Source: Myxococcales bacterium (lineage in GTDB: Bacteria; Myxococcota_A; Bradymonadia; UBA7976; UBA1532). Taken from it: a stretch of 64,000 bases of DNA. Within the stretch, counting starts at the first letter, position 1; each line of letters opens with the position of its first letter. This document shows, one piece after another, positions 63,228-64,000 of the stretch. The notes under the pieces are model-generated. The model saw nothing but the letters and a program-made list of their open reading frames with translations. It was not told where the DNA came from and did not search any database. Made by a program: the position numbers and the translations under genes. The stretch lies in NCBI GenBank assembly GCA_020633435.1, contig JACKDP010000002.1:441001-505000 (forward strand), given 5' to 3'.

Positions 63228-63968
63228 TCAGAGGCCTTTCAGCAGCGAGTCCAGGTTCTGATCCGTCTTGTTCATGGGCTTGCGCGGCTTGCGCGGCTGC
63301 CGCGGCTTGCGCGCCACCCGCGTCGTCCGGCGCGCGACGGGCGCCGCCCGGGCCACCCGGCGCTTGCGCACCCGGGGCTTGGACTCCGCGGCCGCCTGCC
63401 CGGCCTGCACCTGCGCGGCGGCCACGGCCACCGTGTCCGCGATGACGGCCGCCTGGCTCGCCCGCGCCTCGGCAGCCTTCACCGCCTCGGCCAGCCGCGC
63501 CGCCTCGGCCTCCAGCAAGGCAGCCCTGGCCAGCGCCTCGGCCTGCGCGGCCTCGGCCGCTCGGGTCCGCGCCTCGGCCTCGGCCACCGCCAGGTGCCCC
63601 TGGGCGGCCGCGGTCATGTGCGCCTCGGCGCCTAGCGGTGCCTGCAGCCACCACGCGGCCCCCCACGTCCCCGCGGCGACCACCGCCGCCGCCCCGAGCA
63701 GGATCAGCCGACGCCGCCAGATGGTCCACAGCGGCACCGTCCGCACGAGCGCGACCTGCTGGTGCTGGCGCTCCCACCGCGCCTCGCGGCTGGCGCCGAT
63801 CTCATCGAGGGACGGCACGCCGCCGACGACCTCGGTCGGCACGGCCAGGGGCACGGGGAAGCGGGGCTGGGTGTCCTCGTGCTGGCGGCCCATCTCCTCG
63901 GCCAGCATCTCGTGCACGTCCCCGATGGAGACGATCACGGAGTCTTCCGGAAGACGTCGCTTGCTCAT
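63228..63968 (-). CDS. Single-pass membrane protein with Ala-rich coiled coil and basic tail
   Basis: A 246-residue protein. A soluble N-terminus (1-85) precedes one membrane helix (about 89-110), a long Ala/Glu coiled coil (GHLAVAEAEARTRAAEAAQ) on the other side of the membrane, a very basic Arg/Lys/Pro-rich stretch (about 195-232), and a short conserved-looking end NLDSLLKGL. I do not recognise a family; a TolA- or periplasm-spanning type is possible. It converges with the BMC operon with a 22-base gap. GGAGG precedes the ATG. The last 32 bases of the window hold nothing identifiable. Confidence 0.7.
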   Translation of the reverse strand: MSKRRLPEDSVIVSIGDVHEMLAEEMGRQHEDTQPRFPVPLAVPTEVVGGVPSLDEIGASREARWERQHQQVALVRTVPLWTIWRRRLILLGAAAVVAAGTWGAAWWLQAPLGAEAHMTAAAQGHLAVAEAEARTRAAEAAQAEALARAALLEAEAARLAEAVKAAEARASQAAVIADTVAVAAAQVQAGQAAAESKPRVRKRRVARAAPVARRTTRVARKPRQPRKPRKPMNKTDQNLDSLLKGL

Positions 63969-64000
63969 GGCGCCTCCGGGCCGGCAGGGACCGACCGCAC

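Noticed and set aside
63228..63968. McdB-like BMC positioning factor.
   Set aside because: It has a clear transmembrane helix and no neighbouring ParA-type McdA, unlike described McdB proteins.

Overview
The window is very GC-rich and densely coded. It looks like a chromosomal segment from a predatory or soil-dwelling member of the Myxococcota, probably of Haliangium/Sandaracinus type. The signs are: many lipoproteins with Asp/Ala/Pro- or Cys-rich linkers after the lipobox; an esterase ending in a MYXO-CTERM-like tail (Cys, hydrophobic helix, Arg cluster); a Ser/Thr kinase with the HRDVSPPN loop; TPR, SPFH and roadblock proteins; and a microcompartment operon whose shell-gene order matches what I remember of Haliangium ochraceum. 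The assignment is inference from content; there is no rRNA or tRNA in the window.

Layout. 0-10.3 kb: a Cys-rich secreted protein cut by the left edge and closed by a clear terminator, a methyltransferase, an NAD-dependent sugar epimerase, a thioredoxin-like lipoprotein, a PHB-depolymerase-like esterase, and a divergent three-gene molybdenum hydroxylase operon (Mo, 2Fe-2S, FAD subunits). 10.4-13.6 kb: rplM-rpsI, argC, fxsA and nfi. 13.6-22 kb: an NtrC-type response regulator and the type IV pilus alignment/secretin operon pilMNOPQ; pilQ carries a very long Ala-rich coiled coil and, as sequenced, a one-base frameshift. 22-26 kb: aroK-aroB, a lipoprotein, a roadblock protein, aroQ and efp. 26-32.5 kb: a 1142-residue TPR protein with repeated F-G-D-L-L motifs, then two SPFH proteins and a small membrane protein. 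38.6-32.5 kb (minus strand): a six-gene membrane operon, DUF4129-like, DUF4350-like, MoxR ATPase, DUF58, SpoIIM-like, RDD. 38.7-45.8 kb: a duplicated-domain secreted protein, ffh, a CxxCH lipoprotein divergent from a thioredoxin-like lipoprotein, a GH43-like lipoprotein that seems to start at CTG, and a small unknown. 45.8-54.3 kb: Ser/Thr kinase, glgC, a GH57 enzyme, a frameshifted lipoprotein, an O-antigen-ligase-like protein and glycerate kinase. 54.3-59.7 kb (minus strand): an AsmA-like/GT51 fusion, an OmpA-like protein with type 3 thrombospondin repeats, and a large lipoprotein.

59.8-63.2 kb is the most distinctive region: a compact bacterial microcompartment operon of shell trimer, shell hexamer, shell pentamer, CoA-acylating aldehyde dehydrogenase with a likely encapsulation helix, and a second shell trimer. 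It is preceded by a candidate promoter. No signature enzyme that would make the aldehyde is present, so the substrate is unknown. A convergent single-pass membrane protein closes the window.

Two genes (pilQ and the lipoprotein at 50.7-51.8 kb) contain single-base frameshifts in GC-rich repetitive stretches. Sequencing or assembly error is a serious possibility for both. No gene-free stretch exceeds 300 bases; the longest (6597-6805, 14971-15161, 59654-59891) are covered by regulatory or structural entries. I saw no insertion sequences, CRISPR arrays, integrases or replication origins.
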